From: JAISDD01 sp031553935
GTDB taxonomy: Bacteria; Bacillota; Syntrophomonadia; Syntrophomonadales; Syntrophomonadaceae
Direction: 5' to 3'
NCBI GenBank assembly: GCA_031553935.1
Contig: JAVBKS010000047.1
Location: 1 to 27,256, forward strand
DNA: 27,256 nucleotides
The position numbers and the translations under genes were made by a program. This document shows, piece by piece, positions 16,262 through 24,061 of this stretch. Below the pieces are notes generated by a model. It was not told the origin of the DNA. It saw nothing but the letters and a program-made list of their open reading frames with translations, and ran no database searches. Positions within the stretch are counted from its first letter, which is position 1; each line of letters begins with the position of its first letter.

Positions 16262-18259
16262 ATGAAGCAAAAACAAATAGCGATTTTCTTCGTCATTATG
16301 CCGCTCGTTTGCATCGTTTTCGGCTCATTGTGGTTGTTGGCGGGTTTCTCAGTTGCTCATGCACCATCCGTAGGGGGAATACGGGATTTGCGCGCAGAGA
16401 ATTTTGATGAAACCAGCTTTGATCTCTCTGGAGAGGTTGAATATATCCCAAGCGCCTTGCTAAACCCAGATGAATTCAAAGCCCGCCGAGATAAAATAGA
16501 AATTGGCTTTCCTTCTTTAGTCTCTTCCTACAGCACCAGCCGCTTGTGCATTTATACCCCGTCTGGAACTTACGGGCTGATGCTCTATTCCAGTGAATAC
16601 GCCAGCAATGTTTATATTAACGGCCAATTGGCAGAAAAGATCGGTGTACCAGGGAACACTGCTGCGTATTCTATTCCTGGGGTGAAGCGATTGTTCTACA
16701 CCGTAGCCGCTCCCGATGGTGTGATTGAAATCGTACAGCAATCCTCTAACTATGTGTTTCAAGCCGGTGACAACCATAATGATATCATCATCGGCAAGCC
16801 TGATACCATTCGAAATATATATAATAAACGAATCATGGTTGCATCTATTGTTATGGGCTGTTTCTTAACACTTTTTTTAGTCCACATAGTATTATTTTTC
16901 CTCTTGCGATTTTACAAGGCCAACTTGTGGTTTGCCTTATTCTGTTTTTTGTGGTTGCTCCGAACAGGTTATACCGACCCCTGGATAATGTCTTCATTAA
17001 TTCCCCTCTCATGGGATACAGCCTTTCGACTTAGCATTTTGACCTATCCATCTGGAACCTTGCTTTTATGCCTGACGTTTTATGACCTGTTCCCCGTTAT
17101 CACGCCTAAATGGTTTCGCTTTTCGCTAACCGCTGTTAGCAGCGCTTATGTTCCCATATGTCTGTTTTCTAGTACTCAGTTTATTGAAAAAACCTTACCT
17201 CTCTTTTACCTGATTATTATGATTTTGGCTGTCTTTATACTTACAAGTTTCGCTATTAAACTCCGACGTCCCAGCACCGATCAAGCTATCGTCCTTACAG
17301 GAATGATAATATTCATATTCGGTGCTCTGCGGGATATCTTTTACTTCGACGCAATCCCAATGCTTCTAAAAACCAATCTATATATGAGCGAGCTGACTCA
17401 ATTAACATTGGCCGAGTTCGCCCTACTCATTTTCGTGTTCTTTCAAATGATTGCTATTTTCCATCGCACTATGCACGAAGTGACAACCGTCAAGGCAACC
17501 GAACAGAAACTGGCGATGGAAAACGCTGCGCTCGACCGAGTAAACCGCTTAAAGAACAAGATGTTGGCTACTCTTACCCACGAGATGCGTACTCCGCTGG
17601 CAGTTATGTCCACCTATGCCCAGTTAACAATCAAGGATATTCAGGAAGAAAATATTGGCAAACAGACTGTAGACGACCTCTTGGTCCTCCGCGAGGAAGC
17701 CGAACGCTTAGCGGACATGGTCACCGATTATTTGGATGTTTTTCGCGAAGATGAGAAAGTTAGGGGTCACAGGTCTGTCGACTTCGGTTTATTGATTCAT
17801 CAGACCGGAAGGCTTATTGCACCTATGCTTTCCAAGAAAGGCAATCACTTAAGCACTATTGTTCCGAATAATTTACCGAAAATCGCGGGCAATGTGAGTG
17901 AACTTACCCAGGTTATGTTCAACATCTTCATCAATGCTAACAACCATACCCAAGATGGAGAAATTGAAATTCGCGTAGCCCTTTTGAACAACGGGCATAT
18001 GGTGAAGGTTAGTATTTCCGACACTGGGACCGGTATCGAAACCGAACTTCTGCCACATATTTTTAAGCGTCATGCTACAGATGGAACCGGCGCGGGCTTA
18101 GGACTCTCAATCTGCCAAGAAATCATAATGGCTCATGGCGGAAAAATCAACGCCGAAAGCGAGCCCGGAAAGGGCACCACAATAAAGTTTACGCTTCCAG
18201 TTTTAGGAGGAGAAGACAATGACGGGCAACGAAAAAGTGATATTGGTAGTCGAGGATAA
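16262..18259 (+). CDS. Membrane sensor histidine kinase with 7TMR-DISM-like input
   Basis: The 665-residue kinase has an N-terminal hydrophobic segment (about 7-30) and an extracytoplasmic beta-rich domain (about 35-185, with the jelly-roll-like YASNVYINGQLAEKIGVPG). Seven hydrophobic helices follow (about 192-216, 222-238, 256-275, 285-303, 312-333, 342-360, 380-400), an arrangement like 7TMR-DISM receptors. The cytoplasmic part is a complete kinase: H-box LTHEMRTPLAV with H440, N-box VMFNIFINANNHT (552-563), G1 DTGTG (588-592) and G2 GTGAGLGLS (608-616). The ligand is unknown; DISM ectodomains often sense carbohydrates or small solutes. The 3' end overlaps the regulator gene by 41 bases. 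The ribosome binding site is weak (AAGGGG, 11 bases ahead). The codons look richer in G/C than the left-hand genes. Confidence 0.92.
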   Translation: MKQKQIAIFFVIMPLVCIVFGSLWLLAGFSVAHAPSVGGIRDLRAENFDETSFDLSGEVEYIPSALLNPDEFKARRDKIEIGFPSLVSSYSTSRLCIYTPSGTYGLMLYSSEYASNVYINGQLAEKIGVPGNTAAYSIPGVKRLFYTVAAPDGVIEIVQQSSNYVFQAGDNHNDIIIGKPDTIRNIYNKRIMVASIVMGCFLTLFLVHIVLFFLLRFYKANLWFALFCFLWLLRTGYTDPWIMSSLIPLSWDTAFRLSILTYPSGTLLLCLTFYDLFPVITPKWFRFSLTAVSSAYVPICLFSSTQFIEKTLPLFYLIIMILAVFILTSFAIKLRRPSTDQAIVLTGMIIFIFGALRDIFYFDAIPMLLKTNLYMSELTQLTLAEFALLIFVFFQMIAIFHRTMHEVTTVKATEQKLAMENAALDRVNRLKNKMLATLTHEMRTPLAVMSTYAQLTIKDIQEENIGKQTVDDLLVLREEAERLADMVTDYLDVFREDEKVRGHRSVDFGLLIHQTGRLIAPMLSKKGNHLSTIVPNNLPKIAGNVSELTQVMFNIFINANNHTQDGEIEIRVALLNNGHMVKVSISDTGTGIETELLPHIFKRHATDGTGAGLGLSICQEIIMAHGGKINAESEPGKGTTIKFTLPVLGGEDNDGQRKSDIGSRG

Positions 18260-18911
18260 CGAGCTAATGCTAAATGCCATCGTACGTGTGTTCGAAAACT
18301 CAGGTTTCCATGTACTGACAGCCCCCTCACTCGCTGGCGCACGCTCCCATCTTACCAGAATTATTCCCGACGCAGTAGTGCTGGATATTTTACTTCCCGA
18401 TGGCAATGGACTCGACTTCATTAGTGAAATTCGTGAACTAACCACTATACCGGTGCTGCTGGTGACTTCATTGGGCAGCAAGGACGAACGACTTGCCGGC
18501 TTGAGAGCAGGGGGCGATGATTACATCACCAAACCCTTCGACCTCGATGAATTGGTGGCACGAGTTGAAGCTTTCCTGCGGCGGGAGGATATGTCCCGAA
18601 ACCAAACGGTGCGAGAAATCGTCAAAGGGCCTCTCAAGTTAGATCCAGTATCAGCTAGAGCCTATCTTTACAGCGAAGATATCTTACTCACTCAAAAAGA
18701 ATTTGCCCTGCTGCTGTTGCTGGTGCGAAACGAGGGGAAAATGTTATCAAAAGAAATCCTCTTCGAAAAAGTGTGGCGGCAACCGGTTAATGAAGACGCC
18801 CGCGCAATCAAGGCTCACCTCTCAAACGTACGAAAAAAACTTAGAGGCAGCGGCTATACAATTAATACCTCACGGGGCCAAGGTTACTGCTTCAAGAGGT
18901 CATTTGAATAA
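18219..18911 (+). CDS. OmpR/PhoB-family response regulator
   Basis: The 230-residue regulator has a receiver domain (1-120) with acidic pocket E12/D13, phosphoacceptor D56 in VVLDILLPDGNG, T83 and K105 (ITKPFD). A C-terminal winged-helix DNA-binding domain (about 135-228) contains LTQKEFALLLLLVRNEGKMLSKEILFEKVW and the closing RGQGYCF. Its ATG lies inside the kinase gene (41-base overlap in another frame), with AGGAGGAGAAGACA as ribosome binding site, so translation is probably coupled and the pair is surely cognate. Targets are unknown; the GLUG-protein gene downstream and the operon itself are the natural first candidates. Confidence 0.96.
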   Translation: MTGNEKVILVVEDNELMLNAIVRVFENSGFHVLTAPSLAGARSHLTRIIPDAVVLDILLPDGNGLDFISEIRELTTIPVLLVTSLGSKDERLAGLRAGGDDYITKPFDLDELVARVEAFLRREDMSRNQTVREIVKGPLKLDPVSARAYLYSEDILLTQKEFALLLLLVRNEGKMLSKEILFEKVWRQPVNEDARAIKAHLSNVRKKLRGSGYTINTSRGQGYCFKRSFE

Positions 18912-18919
18912 AACATGCA

Positions 18920-18947
18920 GCGAAGGTAAAGATTTCTAAACCTTCGC
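18920..18947 (+). terminator. Hairpin after the response regulator gene (weak terminator)
   Basis: GCGAAGGT (18920-18927) and ACCTTCGC (18940-18947) form a perfect 8-bp stem with a 12-base loop, 9 bases after the stop. The following CATTTCATCATT is only moderately T-rich, so termination is likely incomplete. The rest of the 144-base gap to 19056 shows no convincing promoter. Confidence 0.5.
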
Positions 18948-19055
18948 CATTTCATCATTACGCCATGATAGAATAAAAACACCTGAGCAAGAATTTCATG
19001 ACTTCTGTCTCGATTTTCTGACCCTTTTGTCACATATGTAAAAAGGAGTGATTTT

Positions 19056-21191
19056 ATGAGATTATCCCCAAAATGCAAAAGACCCCTAAGTATTCTATTA
19101 GTGATGGCTTTTTTACTAACTCTAAGCATTAACCCGGTTGGACAGCAGGCAGCCCAAGCAGCAGATTTGAATTCTATATGGACCGCTTTCGAAAATATCT
19201 GGTCATATGTAGATAAACAGGAAGAATATGATGCTATGAATGCTGCTCTTGGAAATTTTCGCAATCCTTATCACGAGCAACAGGCCAAAAACACTCTCTT
19301 GTGGAAACTGCTCGAAACTGAAGAGACATGGCAAGTGCTGGCAGACAACGCGATTGATACGAGAACTATCGATAATATTATCTCCAGTTTAGCTTCGATA
19401 GATTATCAAAATCCCAATAATCGGAATGCTCAAATAGAAAGTTTCAAAAGCAGACACCACAAGATAATGCGAGACTTCTTTGGTCCTGATGTATCTGCTG
19501 AGGATCTCTTGGAATTAATACTGACTTTGTTTAGCGGTCTGCCTACGGATGTCGATAACGATCGTCAGATAGAGGCAGCGCTGCTCAGCACCGTCGGCAA
19601 AAATGCATCTGAATTCTCCGCTGCACGCGCCGAACTATTAGAACTAGGGTTAGTAAAACTTCGGGCCAAGAACAGCACCCTAAACCAAAGTCTAGATAAT
19701 TTAGGATGGACTAATGCTTTACTCAAAGAAGTAGCTCTTGGTTACGCAGACCTTTGTGATCCTAGCAAAAAAGCCACCACAGCCGTAATGATGACACAAC
19801 TGCGCCGCCACTTCAGTCTGGGCGGTAGTGACGGCCTTAAGCTGGTTGCCAATAGTGGCACCTACTGGCCTGCCTCAATAGGAACTATGACTGTGGCAGC
19901 AAGCAACAATCCTCTAGATATAAAAGCATATATGCTCGGCCAAGATATAAGCTCTAATATTAATTGGCAAGTAAGCAATCTATATGGCACTAATGCAGTC
20001 GCGAATGCAGCGAATAAGTTAGTGACCAAAGAGCCTGGATTTGCCTTAATCACCCTCTCTCTTCCCAATAATAGCTACCTAGGCCAATTTAGCATAATTG
20101 TTAATGAATATACCGGCCCCGGCTTTCTGGGAGAAGGGACAAATTCCAACCCCTTTCTGATTTATTCTAAAGAAGACCTTAAGAAATTAGCTGATTATAT
20201 TAATGGTAATAATGCCACATACGCTAAGGACGGACAATACTACAAACTTATGAATAACCTAGATTTAGCCAGTTATGCTAATTGGGTCCCGATTGGCATC
20301 GATGCTAATAGTAGTTTTGCAGGAAATTTCATGGGGAATAACAAAATCATAACAAATCTTAAGATCAATAGTCCAAATACTGATTACCAGGGTCTGTTCG
20401 GCTATTGCCAAGGTAATATTAATGACCTTACTCTTCAGGGGGTCAAGGTTATAGGTCGCAATTATGTTGGCGGTTTAGCCGGATACTTAGGAGGTTACAG
20501 AAATATCTCTGCTTGTTCAAGCAATGGAACGGTGACCGGCGCCAACGATGTTGGCGGTCTATTTGGTTCAGTTTTTTTGAGTTGTAAAATAAATAATAGT
20601 TATAGCATTGGATCGGTAACTGGAACGGAGAGAGTAGGTGGACTTGCTGGGGCCATAACATTTCAATCTTCTGTGAATAATAGTTATAGCAGCGCAAATG
20701 TAATTGGTGATACTAATGTTGGCGGTTTGATTGGATTTTTAGCTGCAGAAAGCGTCGTGCAGAATTGCTACAGCAGTGGCTTTGCAAGTGCAACAAAAAG
20801 AAATGCTGGTGGACTGGTTGGAATCGGTAGATATCTAGGCTATGTTGTTAACAGTGTGGCCTTAAATTCATTGGTTCTAACCCAAGACCATAAAAATGGT
20901 GGTCGTGTTCTAGGTTTTAATGATGGTATCGATGATATGTATACTATCCTTCAAGGCAATTTCGCCTATGAAAATATGATTATCAATTTTGTTGTGACCA
21001 CACCTATATCTTATGCTAAAGACGGAGCCAATGCTGACATAAGCAAAATTAAGAGCGTTGCTTTCTGGAAGGATAGAGGATTCACTGCTGCCAATTGGGA
21101 GCTAAAAGAGGGTCAACTGCCTTTACTGAAGAACAGCTCTAACGCTCTGCTCCTTGGGCAAAGCGCGTCTCTGCCCACTCATTTGCAATAG
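19056..21191 (+). CDS. Secreted GLUG-repeat protein
   Basis: The 711-residue protein has a clear Sec signal peptide: basic MRLSPKCKRP, hydrophobic 11-25, then an AQA-A-D cleavage site at about 35/36. Residues 37-260 form a helix-rich domain I do not recognise. About 265-350 looks like an Ig-like beta domain, ending in FSIIVNEY. From 360, a DLKKLADYINGNNATY...YKLMNNLDL lead-in and FAGNFMGNNKIITNL introduce four GLUG-type repeats (about 446-600, each with VGGLxG...NSYSxGxVxG). Such repeats occur in surface adhesins and in secreted proteins of mucosal and soil bacteria. There is no LPXTG, SLH or C-terminal membrane anchor. AAAAGGAG precedes the ATG. It lies behind the two-component pair and ends at a strong bidirectional terminator. 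Confidence 0.85.
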   Translation: MRLSPKCKRPLSILLVMAFLLTLSINPVGQQAAQAADLNSIWTAFENIWSYVDKQEEYDAMNAALGNFRNPYHEQQAKNTLLWKLLETEETWQVLADNAIDTRTIDNIISSLASIDYQNPNNRNAQIESFKSRHHKIMRDFFGPDVSAEDLLELILTLFSGLPTDVDNDRQIEAALLSTVGKNASEFSAARAELLELGLVKLRAKNSTLNQSLDNLGWTNALLKEVALGYADLCDPSKKATTAVMMTQLRRHFSLGGSDGLKLVANSGTYWPASIGTMTVAASNNPLDIKAYMLGQDISSNINWQVSNLYGTNAVANAANKLVTKEPGFALITLSLPNNSYLGQFSIIVNEYTGPGFLGEGTNSNPFLIYSKEDLKKLADYINGNNATYAKDGQYYKLMNNLDLASYANWVPIGIDANSSFAGNFMGNNKIITNLKINSPNTDYQGLFGYCQGNINDLTLQGVKVIGRNYVGGLAGYLGGYRNISACSSNGTVTGANDVGGLFGSVFLSCKINNSYSIGSVTGTERVGGLAGAITFQSSVNNSYSSANVIGDTNVGGLIGFLAAESVVQNCYSSGFASATKRNAGGLVGIGRYLGYVVNSVALNSLVLTQDHKNGGRVLGFNDGIDDMYTILQGNFAYENMIINFVVTTPISYAKDGANADISKIKSVAFWKDRGFTAANWELKEGQLPLLKNSSNALLLGQSASLPTHLQ

Positions 21192-21279
21192 TGATTAGGT
21201 GCATTTTGCTCTCCCTACATTGAGTGCTATATTCAACTTGGCGGAGAGGCTCAAACGATGACAATTAAATATAGATTCT

Positions 21280-21318
21280 AAAAATACTAGCCTCCCTTTG
21301 AGGGAGGCTAGTATTTTT
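21280..21318. terminator. Bidirectional rho-independent terminator
   Basis: AAAAATACTAGCCTCCCT (21280-21297) and its exact complement (21301-21318) give an 18-bp stem with a TTG loop. The stem ends as a T-run on either strand. It lies between the convergent GLUG-protein and flavodiiron genes and serves both. Confidence 0.95.
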
Positions 21319-21333
21319 CCTTAAATCAATCGA

Positions 21334-23949
21334 TTAGTCTGCCGGCTCGAACATATCCTTGCCGGCTCCGCAAACCGGGCAGGTATCGGGCGGTTCAGGT
21401 CCTTCATGAATATATGAGCAAATTTTGCATTTCCATTTGTCGTGATGCTCTGCTCCGCTCTCGTCTCTGCCTAATTGTTCCATTGATTCTAAACCTTCGG
21501 CTTTTGCAGCAATCACTATTTCACCTTTCAGTACTCCGTTAATAAAAAAGCTCTTTTTGTAGTAATCAGCCTTGGGGTCTATTACTTCTACGATTCGGCA
21601 TTCACCTTCCGGCCAATTAACCTCGCCGATCGAGAATATCTCTTTATCAAAAGCCATTAACATAGCTGAGATACGCGGTTCTTTGTATTCTACCCAATCT
21701 CCGGCCGCGGCGGCTCCTGCTGTTTTTCCCATTTCCATAGCAATCGGCCAAATGCCGATGAGCTTATCATTGAATTGAGCCATATCTCCAGCAGCATAAA
21801 CTCCAGGGGCACTAGTGCGCATTTGATTGTCAACTATAACACCCTGTTTACATGCTATTCCAGCGTTTAATGCTAATTCAATATTTGGTTTTACCCCAGT
21901 TGAAAGCAGCACCAAGTCAGCATCCAATAGATCGCCATTGTCGAGCATTACCCCTTGAACCCTATCTGCTCCTGTGATCTCTTTTGTTTGTCTGCCCATG
22001 TAGAGCTTAACGCCTTTGCTCTCGATAATTTCCTGCAGCCTTTTACCAGAAGCCGGATCTAATTGCCGAGGCATTAAAGTGGCAAAAAATTCAACAACAC
22101 TTACTTGTAAGCCTGCCTGCACCATTTCCCAGACCGCTTCTAGACCTAGTATTCCTCCGCCGATTACGACTGCCTTTTTGGCTCCTGCTATTGCACTCTT
22201 TAAAGATTTGGCATCTTGCAGATTTCTTAGCGCATATACCCCTGCTTTATCTGCACCAGGTATGGGAGGAATATTACTTCGAGCTCCGGTTGCAATAATC
22301 AGCTTATCATATGGTAATTCATTATTTCCTTGACATATTACCTTTTTCTCTGCTGCGTTTATTTCCGTCACTAAAACTTGGGTACTAACCTTAATACTGT
22401 TCTGTTGATACCAAGCTTCATTCTCAATATATAGTCCCTTATCATCGGCGTCAGGAGCAATATAGTCTGAAAGCATTGGTCTATAATAAGGTAAGAAAGC
22501 CTCCTCCGTAATTATATCAATGGTAGCAGTTTTATTCCGCTCTCGTATTGCCTTAGCAGCTGAGATCCCAGCAATTCCCGAACCTAAGATTACGAACTTT
22601 TCTTGAGTGTTATTTGCAAACTCTTCTTCCTGTATCTCCGGCACAAAACTTGTTTTTCCAACCCCGCATGCCGGACAAATAGCTGGTGGCTCTTCACCTT
22701 GATGAATATGTCCGCAAATTACACAACGCCATTTGCGATCAGATTTTGGCAACCCTTTTGCGAGTAATGCCTTGCCAAAGTCCATGCCAAAATTAAAAGC
22801 CTTTTCCAAGTTGCCTTCTGAAGGTTTAAAGTTTACCTTTATTCCGGGAATAACATCCATGCGCAACGAACGCAAGCGACTTTCAATATTTGGAACTGCC
22901 TCTCCGCTCCACCCATAAGCTCCGAAAGCTGCGGCGAGTAAATTATTGTGAACAATGGGAGAAAGCCTGGTTAAGATATCCCAGATCGGCGGGAGTGCGT
23001 CACCATTAATCGTACAGGAACCTACTAATAAGGCATCCGCATTCGATAATTCTTCTAAGACCGTATTGGTATCATTATCAACCATATCGAATACTTTGAT
23101 ATTAAAATCTCCAGCCGTTTGAATACCTTCTACAATTGTCTCTCCCAATTGTTTCGTAAAACCATAAGCACTTGCATAAGGAATCACGATCTTCGGCAAA
23201 ACCCCTTCCTTCGCTGGGAGCTCCGACCATTGCTTGTATAGTTCTAAATACTTTGGAATATCCTTGCGCAGAACCGGCCCATGTCCCGGGCAAATCATAT
23301 TAAGCTTTAAGTCTTTAATTTTTTCCAACGCTTCTCTAACATAGGATTTAAAGGGGCCCATAATCATGTCGAAATAATATTTGTAGGCATCAATGAATTC
23401 ATCTTCCATCAGATCATTGAATATCCGCTCATCAGCATAATGACAACCGAAAGAATCACAGCTAAATAAAATTCCGTCTTCTTCCAAGTAAGTAAACATT
23501 GAATCTGGCCAATGCAAGAACGGAGCATTAATAAATCTTAGTGTCTTGCCCCCAATATCTAAAGTATCGTTGTGCCCCACTTGCAGAACTTGAAACTTTT
23601 TATTAACAATCTCCTTAAGAAAACCGATAGCGGTTTCAGTGCCAACAACTGTTATTTTCGGATTTGCCGCCAACAGTTTTTCAATAGATCCCGAGTGATC
23701 CGGCTCGGTATGGTTGACAACCAAATAGTCTATATCATTAATATTAACCAACTCTTGTAGATTCTTAATAAATCCATCATAGAATTTTTCCTTAACAGTT
23801 TCAAAAAGGGCGACTTTATCTTTTCCCTTTACTAAATATGAATTGTAACTAGTCCCATATTCAGTTTCCATTATTACATCAAATACCCTAAGATCAGGAT
23901 CATGAGCGCCTGTAAAAAATACTCCTTCTACTATTTGAGTAACTGGCAA
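21334..23949 (-). CDS. Flavodiiron protein-rubredoxin-NADH:rubredoxin oxidoreductase-rubredoxin fusion
   Basis: This 871-residue cytosolic oxidoreductase should reduce O2 to water (and/or NO to N2O) with NADH. The beta-lactamase-like diiron core (1-245) has every ligand: H80, E82, D84, H85, H146, D165, H223. A flavodoxin-like FMN domain follows (252-395, YASAYGFTKQLGE). A first rubredoxin-type site has C409/C412 and C425/C428, with only 12 residues between the pairs (short-spaced). An FAD/NAD-dependent reductase spans 450-820 (VILGSGIAG, VVIGGGILG, GVYAAGDMAQF). A second short-spaced rubredoxin lies at the end (C841/C844, C857/C860). Clostridial FdpF-type proteins have core, short-spaced rubredoxin and reductase; the extra C-terminal rubredoxin is less usual. 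The start is TTG with GAGGAGGGG 6 bases ahead. Confidence 0.95.
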   Translation of the reverse strand: MPVTQIVEGVFFTGAHDPDLRVFDVIMETEYGTSYNSYLVKGKDKVALFETVKEKFYDGFIKNLQELVNINDIDYLVVNHTEPDHSGSIEKLLAANPKITVVGTETAIGFLKEIVNKKFQVLQVGHNDTLDIGGKTLRFINAPFLHWPDSMFTYLEEDGILFSCDSFGCHYADERIFNDLMEDEFIDAYKYYFDMIMGPFKSYVREALEKIKDLKLNMICPGHGPVLRKDIPKYLELYKQWSELPAKEGVLPKIVIPYASAYGFTKQLGETIVEGIQTAGDFNIKVFDMVDNDTNTVLEELSNADALLVGSCTINGDALPPIWDILTRLSPIVHNNLLAAAFGAYGWSGEAVPNIESRLRSLRMDVIPGIKVNFKPSEGNLEKAFNFGMDFGKALLAKGLPKSDRKWRCVICGHIHQGEEPPAICPACGVGKTSFVPEIQEEEFANNTQEKFVILGSGIAGISAAKAIRERNKTATIDIITEEAFLPYYRPMLSDYIAPDADDKGLYIENEAWYQQNSIKVSTQVLVTEINAAEKKVICQGNNELPYDKLIIATGARSNIPPIPGADKAGVYALRNLQDAKSLKSAIAGAKKAVVIGGGILGLEAVWEMVQAGLQVSVVEFFATLMPRQLDPASGKRLQEIIESKGVKLYMGRQTKEITGADRVQGVMLDNGDLLDADLVLLSTGVKPNIELALNAGIACKQGVIVDNQMRTSAPGVYAAGDMAQFNDKLIGIWPIAMEMGKTAGAAAAGDWVEYKEPRISAMLMAFDKEIFSIGEVNWPEGECRIVEVIDPKADYYKKSFFINGVLKGEIVIAAKAEGLESMEQLGRDESGAEHHDKWKCKICSYIHEGPEPPDTCPVCGAGKDMFEPAD

Positions 23950-24007
23950 TTCGTTCCCCTCCTCAATTTTGATTATTGCTTGATTTCATAAATAATCATA
24001 TTAGAAT

Positions 24008-24034
24008 ATTATACTAGTTACAAGCTAATTGCAA
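24008..24034 (-). promoter_or_regulatory. Possible promoter of the flavodiiron fusion
   Basis: A perfect TATAAT (24008-24013, minus strand) lies about 60 bases before the start codon. The best -35-like hexamer, TTGCAA (24029-24034), is only 15 bases away, so the -10 is the better supported half. No operator palindrome is obvious. Confidence 0.35.
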
Positions 24035-24061
24035 TCATTTCAATTTTATTTTTATTATAAT

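Noticed and set aside
16102..16407. 101-codon plus-strand frame before the sensor kinase
   Set aside because: It overlaps the kinase start in another frame, and its second half is a shifted reading of the kinase; no ribosome binding site.
18994..19032. Repeated TTC(T/A)TG(A/T)C-like words upstream of the GLUG gene, as a possible response-regulator site
   Set aside because: The copies are imperfect and irregularly spaced, not the ~11-base tandem spacing expected for OmpR-type sites.
18884..19264. 126-codon minus-strand frame over the start of the GLUG gene
   Set aside because: It is antisense to the signal peptide of a gene with a good ribosome binding site, and shows no recognisable domain.
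20440..20830. Tandem DNA repeats inside the GLUG gene as a possible CRISPR or recombination array
   Set aside because: The repetition is at protein level (GLUG motif) with divergent DNA; the frame stays open and there are no identical repeats with unique spacers.
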